Of a stretch of DNA of 57,289 bases, positions 38,181-45,980 are shown piece after piece. The stretch is taken from positions 1 to 57,289 of the forward strand of contig NZ_AVSV01000018.1 of NCBI RefSeq assembly GCF_000498355.1, in the 5' to 3' direction. The stretch comes from Clostridium sp. Ade.TY. Its GTDB lineage: Bacteria > Bacillota > Clostridia > Clostridiales > Clostridiaceae. Numbering within the stretch: position 1 is the stretch's first letter; every line of letters begins with the position of its first letter. The notes under the pieces were generated by a model that did not search any database, was not told the origin of the DNA, and saw only the letters and a program-made list of their open reading frames with translations. Made by a program: the position numbers and the translations under genes.

Positions 38181-38534
38181 CTAAATTAAGTTCAAACTTA
38201 TTAATAAAGCTCTATTTACTTTTTTCATATCCTCATCTGTCATATGTCCTATTTTTTCTTTAAGCCTTCTTTTATCTAATGTCCTAACTTGCTCTAAAAG
38301 AACAACAGAATCTCTATTTAAACCATACTCTTCTGAAGATATTTCAACATGAGTTGGTAATTTTGCTTTATTAATTTGAGATGTTATAGCTGCTACAATA
38401 ACTGTAGGGCTATATCTATTACCTATATCATTTTGAATTATGATAACAGGTCTTATACCACCTTGCTCTGATCCAATAACTGGACTCAAATCAGCATAAA
38501 ATATATCTCCTCTTTTTACTACCATAGTCGTCAT
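38181..38534 (-). CDS. mazF: MazF/EndoA family endoribonuclease toxin
   Basis: MazF (NdoA/EndoA) is a sequence-specific mRNA endonuclease (117 residues from the ATG at 38534; B. subtilis EndoA has 116). It contains [20 protein letters not shown], the conserved start of the fold, then [24 protein letters not shown], and ends ALLISLNLI. An upstream ATG at 38561 lies inside mazE and lacks a ribosome site. GGAGAG, overlapping the mazE stop codon, is 11 bases before the chosen ATG. A second ATG three codons on (MVVKRGD) is also possible. It is partnered by the antitoxin gene mazE. Confidence 0.94.
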   Translation of the reverse strand: MTTMVVKRGDIFYADLSPVIGSEQGGIRPVIIIQNDIGNRYSPTVIVAAITSQINKAKLPTHVEISSEEYGLNRDSVVLLEQVRTLDKRRLKEKIGHMTDEDMKKVNRALLISLNLI

Positions 38535-38542
38535 AAGAATTA

Positions 38543-38770
38543 TCACTCTCCGCAAAGCCATGTCTCATAATCATCAACATCAACTAGTTCATGTTCTGTC
38601 ATCAAAGCTAATTGTAAATTTAAGAAAGCCATCTCCTGATATCCTTTTTTCATAATATCCTCGATTTCATCATTATTTTTACTATCTATATATACTATTA
38701 AATTATCTCCATTATATTTACAACTTTCTTGTAATTGACGTAACTTTTCTAAATCCTTTTGACGTGACAT
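38543..38770 (-). CDS. mazE: MazE/EndoAI family antitoxin
   Basis: This 75-residue protein directly upstream of mazF, with an 8-base gap to the toxin start, matches the size and setting of EndoAI. The middle and C-terminal part ([20 protein letters not shown]) resembles clostridial MazE. The tail [13 protein letters not shown] is acidic and would block the toxin's RNA site. A GAGGAATTATC leader gives a good ribosome site. It is expressed with mazF from the promoter at 38814-38843. Confidence 0.88.
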   Translation of the reverse strand: MSRQKDLEKLRQLQESCKYNGDNLIVYIDSKNNDEIEDIMKKGYQEMAFLNLQLALMTEHELVDVDDYETWLCGE

Positions 38771-38813
38771 GATAATTCCTCCTAATTCAACAAAGAATTT
38801 TATGTATATTCAA

Positions 38814-38843
38814 ATTATATATAAAAGTATGTCACAATGTCAA
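38814..38843 (-). promoter_or_regulatory. Sigma-A promoter of mazEF
   Basis: On the minus strand a perfect TTGACA, an 18-base spacer, and a perfect TATAAT, about 44 bases before the mazE ATG. Strong constitutive promoter expected. Confidence 0.8.
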
Positions 38844-39061
38844 AGGATTTGTAATATATTTTTAAACTTGTTTTAAATTTTCTAAAAATCATTTGATACC
38901 CTATTTTTTTATCTATATGTACATTTAAATTAACACTTAACCATTTATAATGTTATGATTTTGACCTTTGGCTTATTTTATTTTTTATATCCATTTATAT
39001 TGTAAACTTTCTTATTATCCTACTTGTTCATAATATATTCTGTTTACAAATTTATTTTATA

Positions 39062-39742
39062 CTATTTTTTAAATTTTTCCTTTTCACAAAACTTTTTCTT
39101 TAGAAATTCTCTATATTCTATTTTAATTCTCTCTTTACTATTACTATCATATACTTTTAAAAGCATTGGCTCTTTTTTATTTTTATCTATATATAAAGTT
39201 GCTCTATCAATATGAATGTTTTTAGTAATTAAATCAAATTCAACTTTTAAGTATTTTAAATCTCCCCACTCTTCTTGTCCTTCTTTAAATTCTAAAATTG
39301 GGTTTTTAAAAAGTTCTTTCATTGCAGCTAAATCATATACTCTATCTAATTCTCTATCAACCTCATACTTTTCATCTGTTTTGTTATATATCATAGTTAT
39401 TTTTTCATCACTATATATTTTAGTAAGTTCTTCCCCAAAATCTAATCTTATACCATTGTCTTTACAATAAGATAATTCGGCTTTTTGATTATATGTTCCA
39501 TTATCATTTGTTATCTTATATTCAACTATAGATGTATAATCATCTAAATTTTTAACACTATTTAATATATCTTCATTAGTTGGGGTTATTACGTGCCTTA
39601 ATGATATTATTAATATTATTGAAACAAAGGGTATTATCATTAAAACTGTCACTAATAATTTCTTTTTTAAATTATTATCATTAGACTTATTTTTATTTTC
39701 TTTTTTTATAGAAATATTTTTTATCTTATCTAAAACTTTCAT
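39062..39742 (-). CDS. LolA-like/YdcC-like (GerS-related) sporulation-type protein
   Basis: This 226-residue protein has a lysine/asparagine-rich N-terminus, one membrane helix (about 28-48), and an exported domain with a LolA-like beta fold (YTSIVEYKITND, then DKNKKEPMLLKVYD). In B. subtilis the gene between acpS and alr-ndoAI-ndoA is ydcC, and related clostridial proteins include the germination lipoprotein GerS. No lipobox Cys is present here, so it is membrane-anchored by its helix. Its place in the acpS-nnr-...-mazEF block supports the match. A specific role in spores is inferred. GGAGG precedes the ATG. Confidence 0.75.
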   Translation of the reverse strand: MKVLDKIKNISIKKENKNKSNDNNLKKKLLVTVLMIIPFVSIILIISLRHVITPTNEDILNSVKNLDDYTSIVEYKITNDNGTYNQKAELSYCKDNGIRLDFGEELTKIYSDEKITMIYNKTDEKYEVDRELDRVYDLAAMKELFKNPILEFKEGQEEWGDLKYLKVEFDLITKNIHIDRATLYIDKNKKEPMLLKVYDSNSKERIKIEYREFLKKKFCEKEKFKK

Positions 39743-39753
39743 TTAAACCTCCG

Positions 39754-39788
39754 TAGCTTAATTGTTCATTAATACTAATATTAAGCTA
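39754..39788. repeat. Inverted repeat between nnr and the YdcC-like gene
   Basis: 9-base arms TAGCTTAAT/ATTAAGCTA with a 17-base loop end three bases before the CGGAGG ribosome site of the YdcC-like gene. It could affect its translation. Confidence 0.5.
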
Positions 39789-39802
39789 ACGTAAGATTTA
39801 TT

Positions 39803-41308
39803 CTAATTTTCACATAATTTTTCTATTGTTTTAGGTAATTCTTCTATTATATCTCTTGCATTTACTGAATATCTACACCTTGAAAGTTCATCACCTATAT
39901 AACCATGGATATATGCTCCAAGTAATGTTGCATCTATCATAGATAATTGTTGTCCTAGAAATGATGCAACTATTCCTGTTAAGCAATCCCCCATTCCTCC
40001 TGAAGCCATTTTACTATTTCCTGTAGTATTTACAAAAGTATTTGTTCCATCAGATATTACTGTGTTATATCCTTTAAGCAATACTATTATTTCATGTTTC
40101 TTCGCAAAACTTCTTGTTATATCTATTCTGTTTGATTCGATTTCATTAATTGAAACTCCAATTAATCTTGCTAGTTCTCCAGGGTGAGGAGTTATTATAG
40201 TTCTACCTTTTAATTTGTTTAACATATCTTTATTTTCACTTATTATATTTAAAGCATCTGCATCTAATACAAGTTTACATTTGCTTTCTTTTATTATCTT
40301 ATATAATATTTCAATGCTTTCCTTTTCAGTACTAAACCCAGGTCCACAAGCTATTACATCAAATTTATCCAAAGCTTTAATATCATCTGCATTAGAATAT
40401 TCATTTACCATCGCTTCTATTAATCTACTTTTTAGTGAATCAGCTATATATTTATGAGTTAACAAAGTAACTAATCCACTACCTGTTCTAACACAAGCTT
40501 CAGTTGTTATAAATGCTGCTCCGCTATATTTTTTGCTACCAGCTACTATTAACACCTTTCCATAAGTCCCCTTATGTCCAGTAATATCCCTTATTGGAAT
40601 CATTTTTTTATATCTATCTCTTGATATTATGTAAGTCTTTTCGCTATTTTTTTCTTTTATAAATTTTGGAATATCAATTTTTACTATCTTTATATCACCA
40701 ATTAAATTTACAGCTTTAGTTTGAAAAAAACCTTTTTTCATAAATTCTATAGTAAATGTATTATTAGCCTTTACTGCCATACCAAGTGTTTCTCCTGTAT
40801 CTGCATCAAGTCCTGAAGGTATATCTATAGATACTGTAAAATTAGAAAATTGATTTATTAAATCTATTACTTCTTTATATATACCTTTTATTTCTCTATT
40901 TAAACCTACTCCAAATATAGCATCAACTACATAGTCTGAATCTTTTATAATTTTTTTTATATATTCCTTATCATTTAAACATAGTAACTTATTTACCTTA
41001 ATTACTGGAATATTTAAATTTTCGACTATCTTTAAATTTATACTATTATCTTCAGTTAGCTTTTCCGTATTACCAACTAAAACAACTTTCACAGATTTAT
41101 TAAGTAAAGTTAATTTTCTAGATATAGCTAGTCCATCTCCACCATTATTTCCAATACCAGCAAATATAATAACATTATTTCCAAAATTTTTAATTTCTTC
41201 AGTAATTGAATTTGCGGCATTTTCCATAAGTACAATAGAAGGTATTCCTATATGATTTATAGTTTCTTTATCTATATTCATACATGTTTTTCTACTTAGA
41301 ATTTCCAA
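39803..41308 (-). CDS. nnr: Bifunctional NAD(P)H-hydrate epimerase/ADP-dependent dehydratase
   Basis: This enzyme repairs damaged NAD(P)HX (501 residues). The N-terminal YjeF epimerase domain (about 1-215) contains GNGGDGLAISRKL. The C-terminal ADP-dependent dehydratase domain (about 225-500, ribokinase-like) contains HKGTYGKVLIVAGSKKYSGAA, TPHPGELARLIG, and the catalytic GGMGDCLTGIVASF. The start is TTG at 41308, 7 bases from GGAGG; no ATG fits better. It starts two bases after acpS, an arrangement common in Firmicutes. Confidence 0.95.
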   Translation of the reverse strand: MEILSRKTCMNIDKETINHIGIPSIVLMENAANSITEEIKNFGNNVIIFAGIGNNGGDGLAISRKLTLLNKSVKVVLVGNTEKLTEDNSINLKIVENLNIPVIKVNKLLCLNDKEYIKKIIKDSDYVVDAIFGVGLNREIKGIYKEVIDLINQFSNFTVSIDIPSGLDADTGETLGMAVKANNTFTIEFMKKGFFQTKAVNLIGDIKIVKIDIPKFIKEKNSEKTYIISRDRYKKMIPIRDITGHKGTYGKVLIVAGSKKYSGAAFITTEACVRTGSGLVTLLTHKYIADSLKSRLIEAMVNEYSNADDIKALDKFDVIACGPGFSTEKESIEILYKIIKESKCKLVLDADALNIISENKDMLNKLKGRTIITPHPGELARLIGVSINEIESNRIDITRSFAKKHEIIVLLKGYNTVISDGTNTFVNTTGNSKMASGGMGDCLTGIVASFLGQQLSMIDATLLGAYIHGYIGDELSRCRYSVNARDIIEELPKTIEKLCEN

Positions 41309-41310
41309 AT

Positions 41311-41682
41311 TTATGCCTCCTCTATTACAACAAAAGCTACTGCTGTATTATTGTTATGAGATATACTAGCATGTATATTTATATTTTTTAAGTTAAAAGT
41401 ATCCATTATGTGATTGCTTAATATAACTTTAGGTTTTCCTAAACTATCTCTAAGTACCTCAATATCCTTAAAAGCAAATCCTCTTATTCCAGTACCCAAA
41501 GCCTTACTTACAGCTTCTTTTACTGAAAATGATCCTGCTAATGTTTCTGACTTAAATTTTCTCTCTTCGAAAAATCTAATTTCTCTTTCTGTAAACATTT
41601 TCTTCAAAAAGTTTGGATTCCTCTTTACTGCAACTTCAACTCTATCTATTTCTATAATGTCTGTCCCTATTCCTAGTATCAA
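41311..41682 (-). CDS. acpS: Holo-[acyl-carrier-protein] synthase
   Basis: AcpS transfers the 4'-phosphopantetheine arm from CoA to ACP (123 residues). GIGTDIIEIDRVE with the metal-binding Asp lies at the N-terminus, and AGSFSVKEAVSKALGTG with the second metal ligand near residue 60. The C-terminal HASISHNNNTAVAFVVI block is typical. A GTG at 41691 overlaps the AAGAAGGTG ribosome site, so I prefer the TTG at 41682. It heads acpS-nnr-(YdcC-like), the conserved Firmicute arrangement. Confidence 0.94.
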   Translation of the reverse strand: MILGIGTDIIEIDRVEVAVKRNPNFLKKMFTEREIRFFEERKFKSETLAGSFSVKEAVSKALGTGIRGFAFKDIEVLRDSLGKPKVILSNHIMDTFNLKNINIHASISHNNNTAVAFVVIEEA

Positions 41683-41776
41683 TAATTTCACCTTCTTAAA
41701 ATATATTCCATATTTATATTTTACTATAAATAAATTTATATTTCTTTCTGGTATTCATTAAAAATATTATATAAAC

Positions 41777-42091
41777 TTAATTAAAACTGATTTCTTTAAA
41801 ATCACTTACATATTCATCTACAAATGGACCTATTATGTCTATCAAATGAATAGGTGATACTTGATTATCATAAAGCATCTTTAATAACTTCTTAACCTTC
41901 TCCTCTACCGGTGATATTAATTCAACAGAATCCTTAAAAGAATCTATTACAATATCTCCCTTTATATCAATTCTTTCAACTTCTATTCCAAATACATCTT
42001 CATTACCTCTTATGCTTTTAACTAACTTATAATAATATTTCCTTTCTATCCCATTATTAACTCTTGAAAATACAAATTTCTCCTTAATCAT
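41777..42091 (-). CDS. Small clostridial protein of unknown function (DUF6514-like)
   Basis: This 104-residue soluble protein starts at the second ATG (42091), since the first lies right on AAAGGGGG. It contains a beta-rich half with KYYYKLVKSIRG and VERIDI, then a helical half with PVEEKVKKLLKMLYDNQVSPIHL and VDEYVSDF. It resembles a small clostridial family often listed as DUF6514; I cannot confirm the match. The promoter at 42138-42165 would serve it alone. The role is unknown. Confidence 0.7.
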   Translation of the reverse strand: MIKEKFVFSRVNNGIERKYYYKLVKSIRGNEDVFGIEVERIDIKGDIVIDSFKDSVELISPVEEKVKKLLKMLYDNQVSPIHLIDIIGPFVDEYVSDFKEISFN

Positions 42092-42130
42092 TTTCATCCC
42101 CCTTTAATATATTAAAATCACCCTTCTATT

Positions 42131-42352
42131 TCAATATATCATAGGTATTGTGTGAAATATGTCAAAGAGTGTTCCTATAATTATTTTTTTATAGACATCT
42201 TTCGTAATTTTCCTATTAAATGTATTTTTTTCTACACAGTACAATACTTTCTTTAATTTTTCTTTATCATTATGTCGATAAATGTTTAAGTATAATTTTT
42301 CCATATAAATATAAAAAAAAGAAAGCTCCCACAGCTTTCTTTTTTTTCTCAT
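42131..42352 (-). CDS. Possible small protein (73 aa), uncertain
   Basis: An open frame with a good ribosome site (AGGGG, five bases before ATG 42352) encodes MRKKRKLWELSFFYIYMEKL and continues for 73 residues in all, rich in Lys and aromatic residues. An in-frame ATG at 42397 is also possible. Against it: codons 2-13 form a perfect 15-bp terminator-like stem, and the 3' end overlaps the promoter of the next gene. It may be a real clostridial small protein or chance. I do not recognise a family. Confidence 0.4.
   Translation of the reverse strand: MRKKRKLWELSFFYIYMEKLYLNIYRHNDKEKLKKVLYCVEKNTFNRKITKDVYKKIIIGTLFDIFHTIPMIY
42138..42165 (-). promoter_or_regulatory. Sigma-A promoter of the DUF6514-like gene
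   Basis: TTGACA, 16-base spacer and TATGAT on the minus strand, about 47 bases before the chosen ATG. Confidence 0.65.
42313..42347. terminator. Perfect terminator-like stem-loop after ssb
   Basis: Eight A then GAAAGCT, loop CCCAC, AGCTTTC and eight T: a 15-bp perfect stem that would work on either strand. It begins about 150 bases after the ssb stop and overlaps codons 2-13 of the doubtful 73-aa ORF. Confidence 0.75.
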
Positions 42353-42500
42353 AATTTCCCCTAAACAACCATAATTGAAACGTGAATACGTTACCATAAC
42401 TTGAATTTATTATAACACATATCTTAAATAGATTACAATATATTCTAGAAAATTTTTTATAATTTTTTACATTTATTTTTATTTCTTCTTGTTATGTTAA

Positions 42501-42866
42501 TTATTCAACTGCTTTTTCATCTTCATTTACATTATTATTAATATGCGTTCTATTACCAACAAATTTAAAATCTTCGGCTACAACTTCAGCTATATACTTT
42601 TTAGTTCCATCCTTACCTTCATAACTTCCAGTTCTAAGTCTTCCACTTATGCTTATGTAATTACCTTTTTTCAAATACTTACATATTACTTCTGCCTTTT
42701 TCCCCCAAACACTTATTGGTATTAAATCTGATTTTCTTAGACCATCTAATGATTTAAAACTTCTTTCAACAGCAATAATAAATCTTGTATTTACCTTTTC
42801 ACTATTTTCTAATTGCTTAAGTTCAGGGTCTTTAATTAATTTTCCTAATAAAACTATCTTATTCAT
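42501..42866 (-). CDS. ssb: Short single-stranded DNA-binding protein (SSB paralogue)
   Basis: This 121-residue protein has an OB fold: MNKIVLLGKLIKDPEL at the start, RFIIAVERSFK, LIPISVWGKKAEVICKYLKKGN, and SGRLRTGSYEGKDGTKKYIA. It is shorter than a housekeeping SSB (about 145-175). It has no Gly/Pro-rich linker and no acidic DDIPF-type tip; it ends NNVNEDEKAVE. The tip is what recruits repair and replication partners, so this is likely a secondary SSB. AGGAGG precedes the ATG. It appears to be transcribed alone. Confidence 0.88.
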   Translation of the reverse strand: MNKIVLLGKLIKDPELKQLENSEKVNTRFIIAVERSFKSLDGLRKSDLIPISVWGKKAEVICKYLKKGNYISISGRLRTGSYEGKDGTKKYIAEVVAEDFKFVGNRTHINNNVNEDEKAVE

Positions 42867-43013
42867 ATCTATACCTCCTGAATAATATACTTAGAATTAT
42901 TTCCCTAATTAATAAAATTATTCATATTTTCAGTATTATATTTGCGAATTTTTAATGATATAATTATTATGTTGGTAAATCGAGTTATAAATAATAATTA
43001 GGGGAGTGATTTA

Positions 43014-44000
43014 ATGGCAATATTAGTTTGTGGTGGTGCGGGTTATATTGGTAGCCATATGGTTGCAGAACTTTTAGAAAAAGGAAATGAGGTTGTTATT
43101 TTAGACAACTTAGAGAAAGGTCATAAAGATGCCCTTTTAGGCGGAAAATTATATATAGGTGATTTAAGAGATAAAGATATATTAAATAAAATCTTTACTG
43201 AAAATAAAATAGAGGCTGTTATTGATTTTGCTGCTTATTCATTAGTTGGTGAAAGTATGACAGAACCTTTAAAATACTTCAATAATAATGTTTATGGAAC
43301 TATAAACTTACTTGAAGCTATGAAAGAGCATAATATAAAATATATAGTATTCTCTTCTACAGCAGCTACTTATGGAGAACCAAAAGAAGTTCCTATATTA
43401 GAAGAAAGCGAAACTATTCCTACAAATGCTTATGGAGAATCTAAACTTATTGTAGAAAAAATATTAAGATGGTGTGATCATGCTTATGGTATAAAATATA
43501 CTACTCTTAGATATTTTAATGCTGCTGGAGCTCACATAAATGGAAAAATAGGAGAAGATCATTCACCTGAGACTCATTTAATTCCACTTATACTTGATGT
43601 AGCTTTAGGAAAACGTGATAAAATAATGATATTTGGTGATGATTATGATACAAAAGACGGAAGCTGTATAAGAGATTATATACACGTTTCTGACTTAGCA
43701 TCAGCTCATTCTCTTGCACTTGAAAGACTTATGAATGGTGGAGAAAGTAGAATATACAACTTAGGAAATGGAACAGGATTCTCTGTTAAAGAAATGATTG
43801 AAATAGCTAGAAAAGTAACTAATCATCCAATTCCTGCAGAAGTTGCTCCTCGTAGAGCTGGTGACCCTGCTGTTCTTATAGCCTCAAGTGATAAAGCTGT
43901 TGAAGAACTTAATTGGAAACCTAAATTTAATAGTGTTGAAACTATAATTGAAACAGCTTGGAACTGGCATAAAAATCACCCAAATGGATTTGAAAAATAA
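43014..44000 (+). CDS. galE: UDP-glucose 4-epimerase
   Basis: GalE interconverts UDP-glucose and UDP-galactose (328 residues, SDR extended family, NAD-bound). The Rossmann motif GGAGYIGSH is at the N-terminus. The catalytic YxxxK is YGESK near residue 142, and the TGGFSVKEM-equivalent reads GNGTGFSVKEMIE. AGGGGAGTG precedes the ATG. It supplies UDP-galactose for surface polymers or galactose breakdown. It converges on the YihY gene; both share the terminator at 44020-44051. Confidence 0.95.
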   Translation: MAILVCGGAGYIGSHMVAELLEKGNEVVILDNLEKGHKDALLGGKLYIGDLRDKDILNKIFTENKIEAVIDFAAYSLVGESMTEPLKYFNNNVYGTINLLEAMKEHNIKYIVFSSTAATYGEPKEVPILEESETIPTNAYGESKLIVEKILRWCDHAYGIKYTTLRYFNAAGAHINGKIGEDHSPETHLIPLILDVALGKRDKIMIFGDDYDTKDGSCIRDYIHVSDLASAHSLALERLMNGGESRIYNLGNGTGFSVKEMIEIARKVTNHPIPAEVAPRRAGDPAVLIASSDKAVEELNWKPKFNSVETIIETAWNWHKNHPNGFEK

Positions 44001-44019
44001 TTTTTATAAAATTTTATAA

Positions 44020-44051
44020 AAAGGATGTAATAATTAATTATTACATCCTTT
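44020..44051. terminator. Bidirectional terminator between galE and yihY
   Basis: A perfect 32-base palindrome (arms AAAGGATGTAATAATT and its complement) overlaps the YihY stop codon. Flanking A/T tracts suit both strands. Confidence 0.8.
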
Positions 44052-44892
44052 CCTTTTCATCATCTAAAACTGAATTAACCTCAACTCCAAATATAAATAC
44101 CATTGAAGTTATAAAAAGCCAAATCATAAGTACAAATACAGCCCACAAACTTCCATACAATCGTGAATAGTTTCCAAAGTTATTTATATAAAAAGAAAAA
44201 CCTAACGATACTATTAACCATCCTATAGTTGTTATTATTGCACCTGGAAGTACATTTCTAAACTTAACTTTTCTCGCTGGAGTAACCTTATAAATACTAG
44301 CAAAAACTATAATCATCATAACTATTATAATTAAGTATCTTAAAATATTCCAAATAAAATTTATTATATGTTCAAAGGGCAATACTTCATTTAATAAATT
44401 ACCTATCAAATTTCCAAATACAAGCATAAGTAAAGTACATATAATAGTTAGTGCTAATGCTATTACACTTATCATTCCTATTATAGACCTTTTTACAAAA
44501 GATCTATTTTCTTGTATATTATAAGCTTTATTTACTCCTTTAGTTACAGCTCTAAATGCTGATGATGCTGACCATATGGTCAAAATAATAGAAATTCCTA
44601 ATAAACCTGTATTTTGTGAATTTACAACCTCTTCAATAGTATTAGCGGTTAATTCAAATACAGCAGTTGGAAGTAAATTTTGTAATCCTAGTAAAACTTC
44701 ATTAGAATTAAGCCTAATAAAACCTATTAAAGTTATTAAAAATATTAAAAATGGGAAAAATGACAGTATTAAATAATATGCCATTTGGGAACCTAATGCA
44801 AATAGATCATCTCTTTTTACTTTTATAAATAAAAATAACATCATATCTAAAAAAGATCTATTACAAGCTTTCTTTCTTTTATTTCTCATCAT
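44041..44892 (-). CDS. YihY/virulence factor BrkB family membrane protein
   Basis: This protein has about 283 residues from the double ATG at 44892/44889 (GGTGAG just before; an upstream ATG at 44946 lacks a site). It has six membrane helices. Family blocks are DLFALGSQMAYYLILSFFPF near the start, TIWSASSAFRAVTKGVNKAY in the middle, and NNFGNYSRLYGSLWAVFVLM near the end. It was once thought to be an RNase; now regarded as a membrane protein of unknown function. It converges on galE. Confidence 0.9.
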   Translation of the reverse strand: MMRNKRKKACNRSFLDMMLFLFIKVKRDDLFALGSQMAYYLILSFFPFLIFLITLIGFIRLNSNEVLLGLQNLLPTAVFELTANTIEEVVNSQNTGLLGISIILTIWSASSAFRAVTKGVNKAYNIQENRSFVKRSIIGMISVIALALTIICTLLMLVFGNLIGNLLNEVLPFEHIINFIWNILRYLIIIVMMIIVFASIYKVTPARKVKFRNVLPGAIITTIGWLIVSLGFSFYINNFGNYSRLYGSLWAVFVLMIWLFITSMVFIFGVEVNSVLDDEKERM

Positions 44893-45074
44893 CTCACCAA
44901 CATAAAAATTATTGCTTAATTTTATTTCTATTGTATAATATAACATTTATTATTAATTGTAGCAAAACTTATTTATTATGTTACTATTATTTTTTATTAT
45001 TAAACTTATTATGTATTTATTAACGTTTTCACTTATAGTATAATTTATTAGATATATATGGAAGGAGTGATTTT

Positions 45075-45950
45075 TTGTTATACACACTTGAAAATGAATT
45101 AGTTAAAATTACAGCTAGTACTTATGGAGCTGAATTACATAATTTAATTTCTAAAAAAGATAATACTGAGTTTTTATGGAATGGTGATGCAACTTATTGG
45201 AAATACCACTCACCAGTACTTTTCCCAATAGTAGGTAAAGTTAAAGATGGAAAATACAGAGCCGAAGGAAATATATACGAACTTCCTCAACATGGTCTTG
45301 GAAGGATTTCTAATTACGAGATGATTGATCAAACTTCAAATTCTATAACATTTGAGTTAAAATATTCTGAAGATACTTTAAAGGTTTATCCTTATAAGTT
45401 TTCATTAAAAATTAAATATACTCTTATAGAAAATAGTGTCAAAGTATCTTATATAGTAGAAAATTTAGATAATAAAACAATATATTTCTCAATAGGTGCT
45501 CACCCTGCATTTTTATGTTCAATAGAACCTAATGAAACTATAGATGATTATTATTTTGAATTTAATGAAAAAGAAAATGTTAGCACAATGCTTTTAAATA
45601 AAGATGGCTACTTCATAAAAGATAGAAAACAATTTTTAAATAATGAAAATATAATAAACCTAAGCAAAGAATTATTCCAAGGTGATGCATTAGTATTTGA
45701 TAACTTAAAATCAAATGAGATATCATTAAAATCTAAGAATCACTCAAAATTCTTAACTATGAATTTTGAAGGTTTTCCATTTATGGGATTATGGTCAAAA
45801 TTTGATGGTGCACCATTTGTTTGCATAGAGCCTTGGTATGGACATGCTGATTTCTTTGATTTTGATGGTGAATTAAAAGATAAAGCAGGAATTCAAAAAT
45901 TAAACATTGGTGAAATTTTCGAAGTTAGTTATACATTAACATTATCATAA
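45075..45950 (+). CDS. Aldose 1-epimerase family protein (LacX-type)
   Basis: This is a galactose mutarotase-like protein (291 residues) closest in look to LacX. It contains PVLFPIVGKVKDGKYR near residue 50, LPQHGLGRISNYE near residue 73, FSIGAHPAFLC near residue 139 with the catalytic His, and CIEPWYGHADF near residue 253. It begins with TTG, 7 bases after AAGGAG. The likely substrate is a hexose 1-position; proximity to galE suggests galactose metabolism, but this is inferred. Confidence 0.9.
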   Translation: MLYTLENELVKITASTYGAELHNLISKKDNTEFLWNGDATYWKYHSPVLFPIVGKVKDGKYRAEGNIYELPQHGLGRISNYEMIDQTSNSITFELKYSEDTLKVYPYKFSLKIKYTLIENSVKVSYIVENLDNKTIYFSIGAHPAFLCSIEPNETIDDYYFEFNEKENVSTMLLNKDGYFIKDRKQFLNNENIINLSKELFQGDALVFDNLKSNEISLKSKNHSKFLTMNFEGFPFMGLWSKFDGAPFVCIEPWYGHADFFDFDGELKDKAGIQKLNIGEIFEVSYTLTLS

Positions 45951-45955
45951 TAAAA

Positions 45956-45980
45956 AAAGGGACATATTAAATGTCCCTTT
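45956..45980. terminator. Bidirectional terminator between the epimerase and the helicase
   Basis: 10-bp stem AAAGGGACAT/ATGTCCCTTT with a five-base loop overlaps the helicase stop by two bases. An A-run precedes and U-rich sequence follows. Confidence 0.8.

Noticed and set aside
42131..42397. ORF start at the first ATG (42397)
   Set aside because: No ribosome site there; the ATG at 42352 has AGGGG before it.
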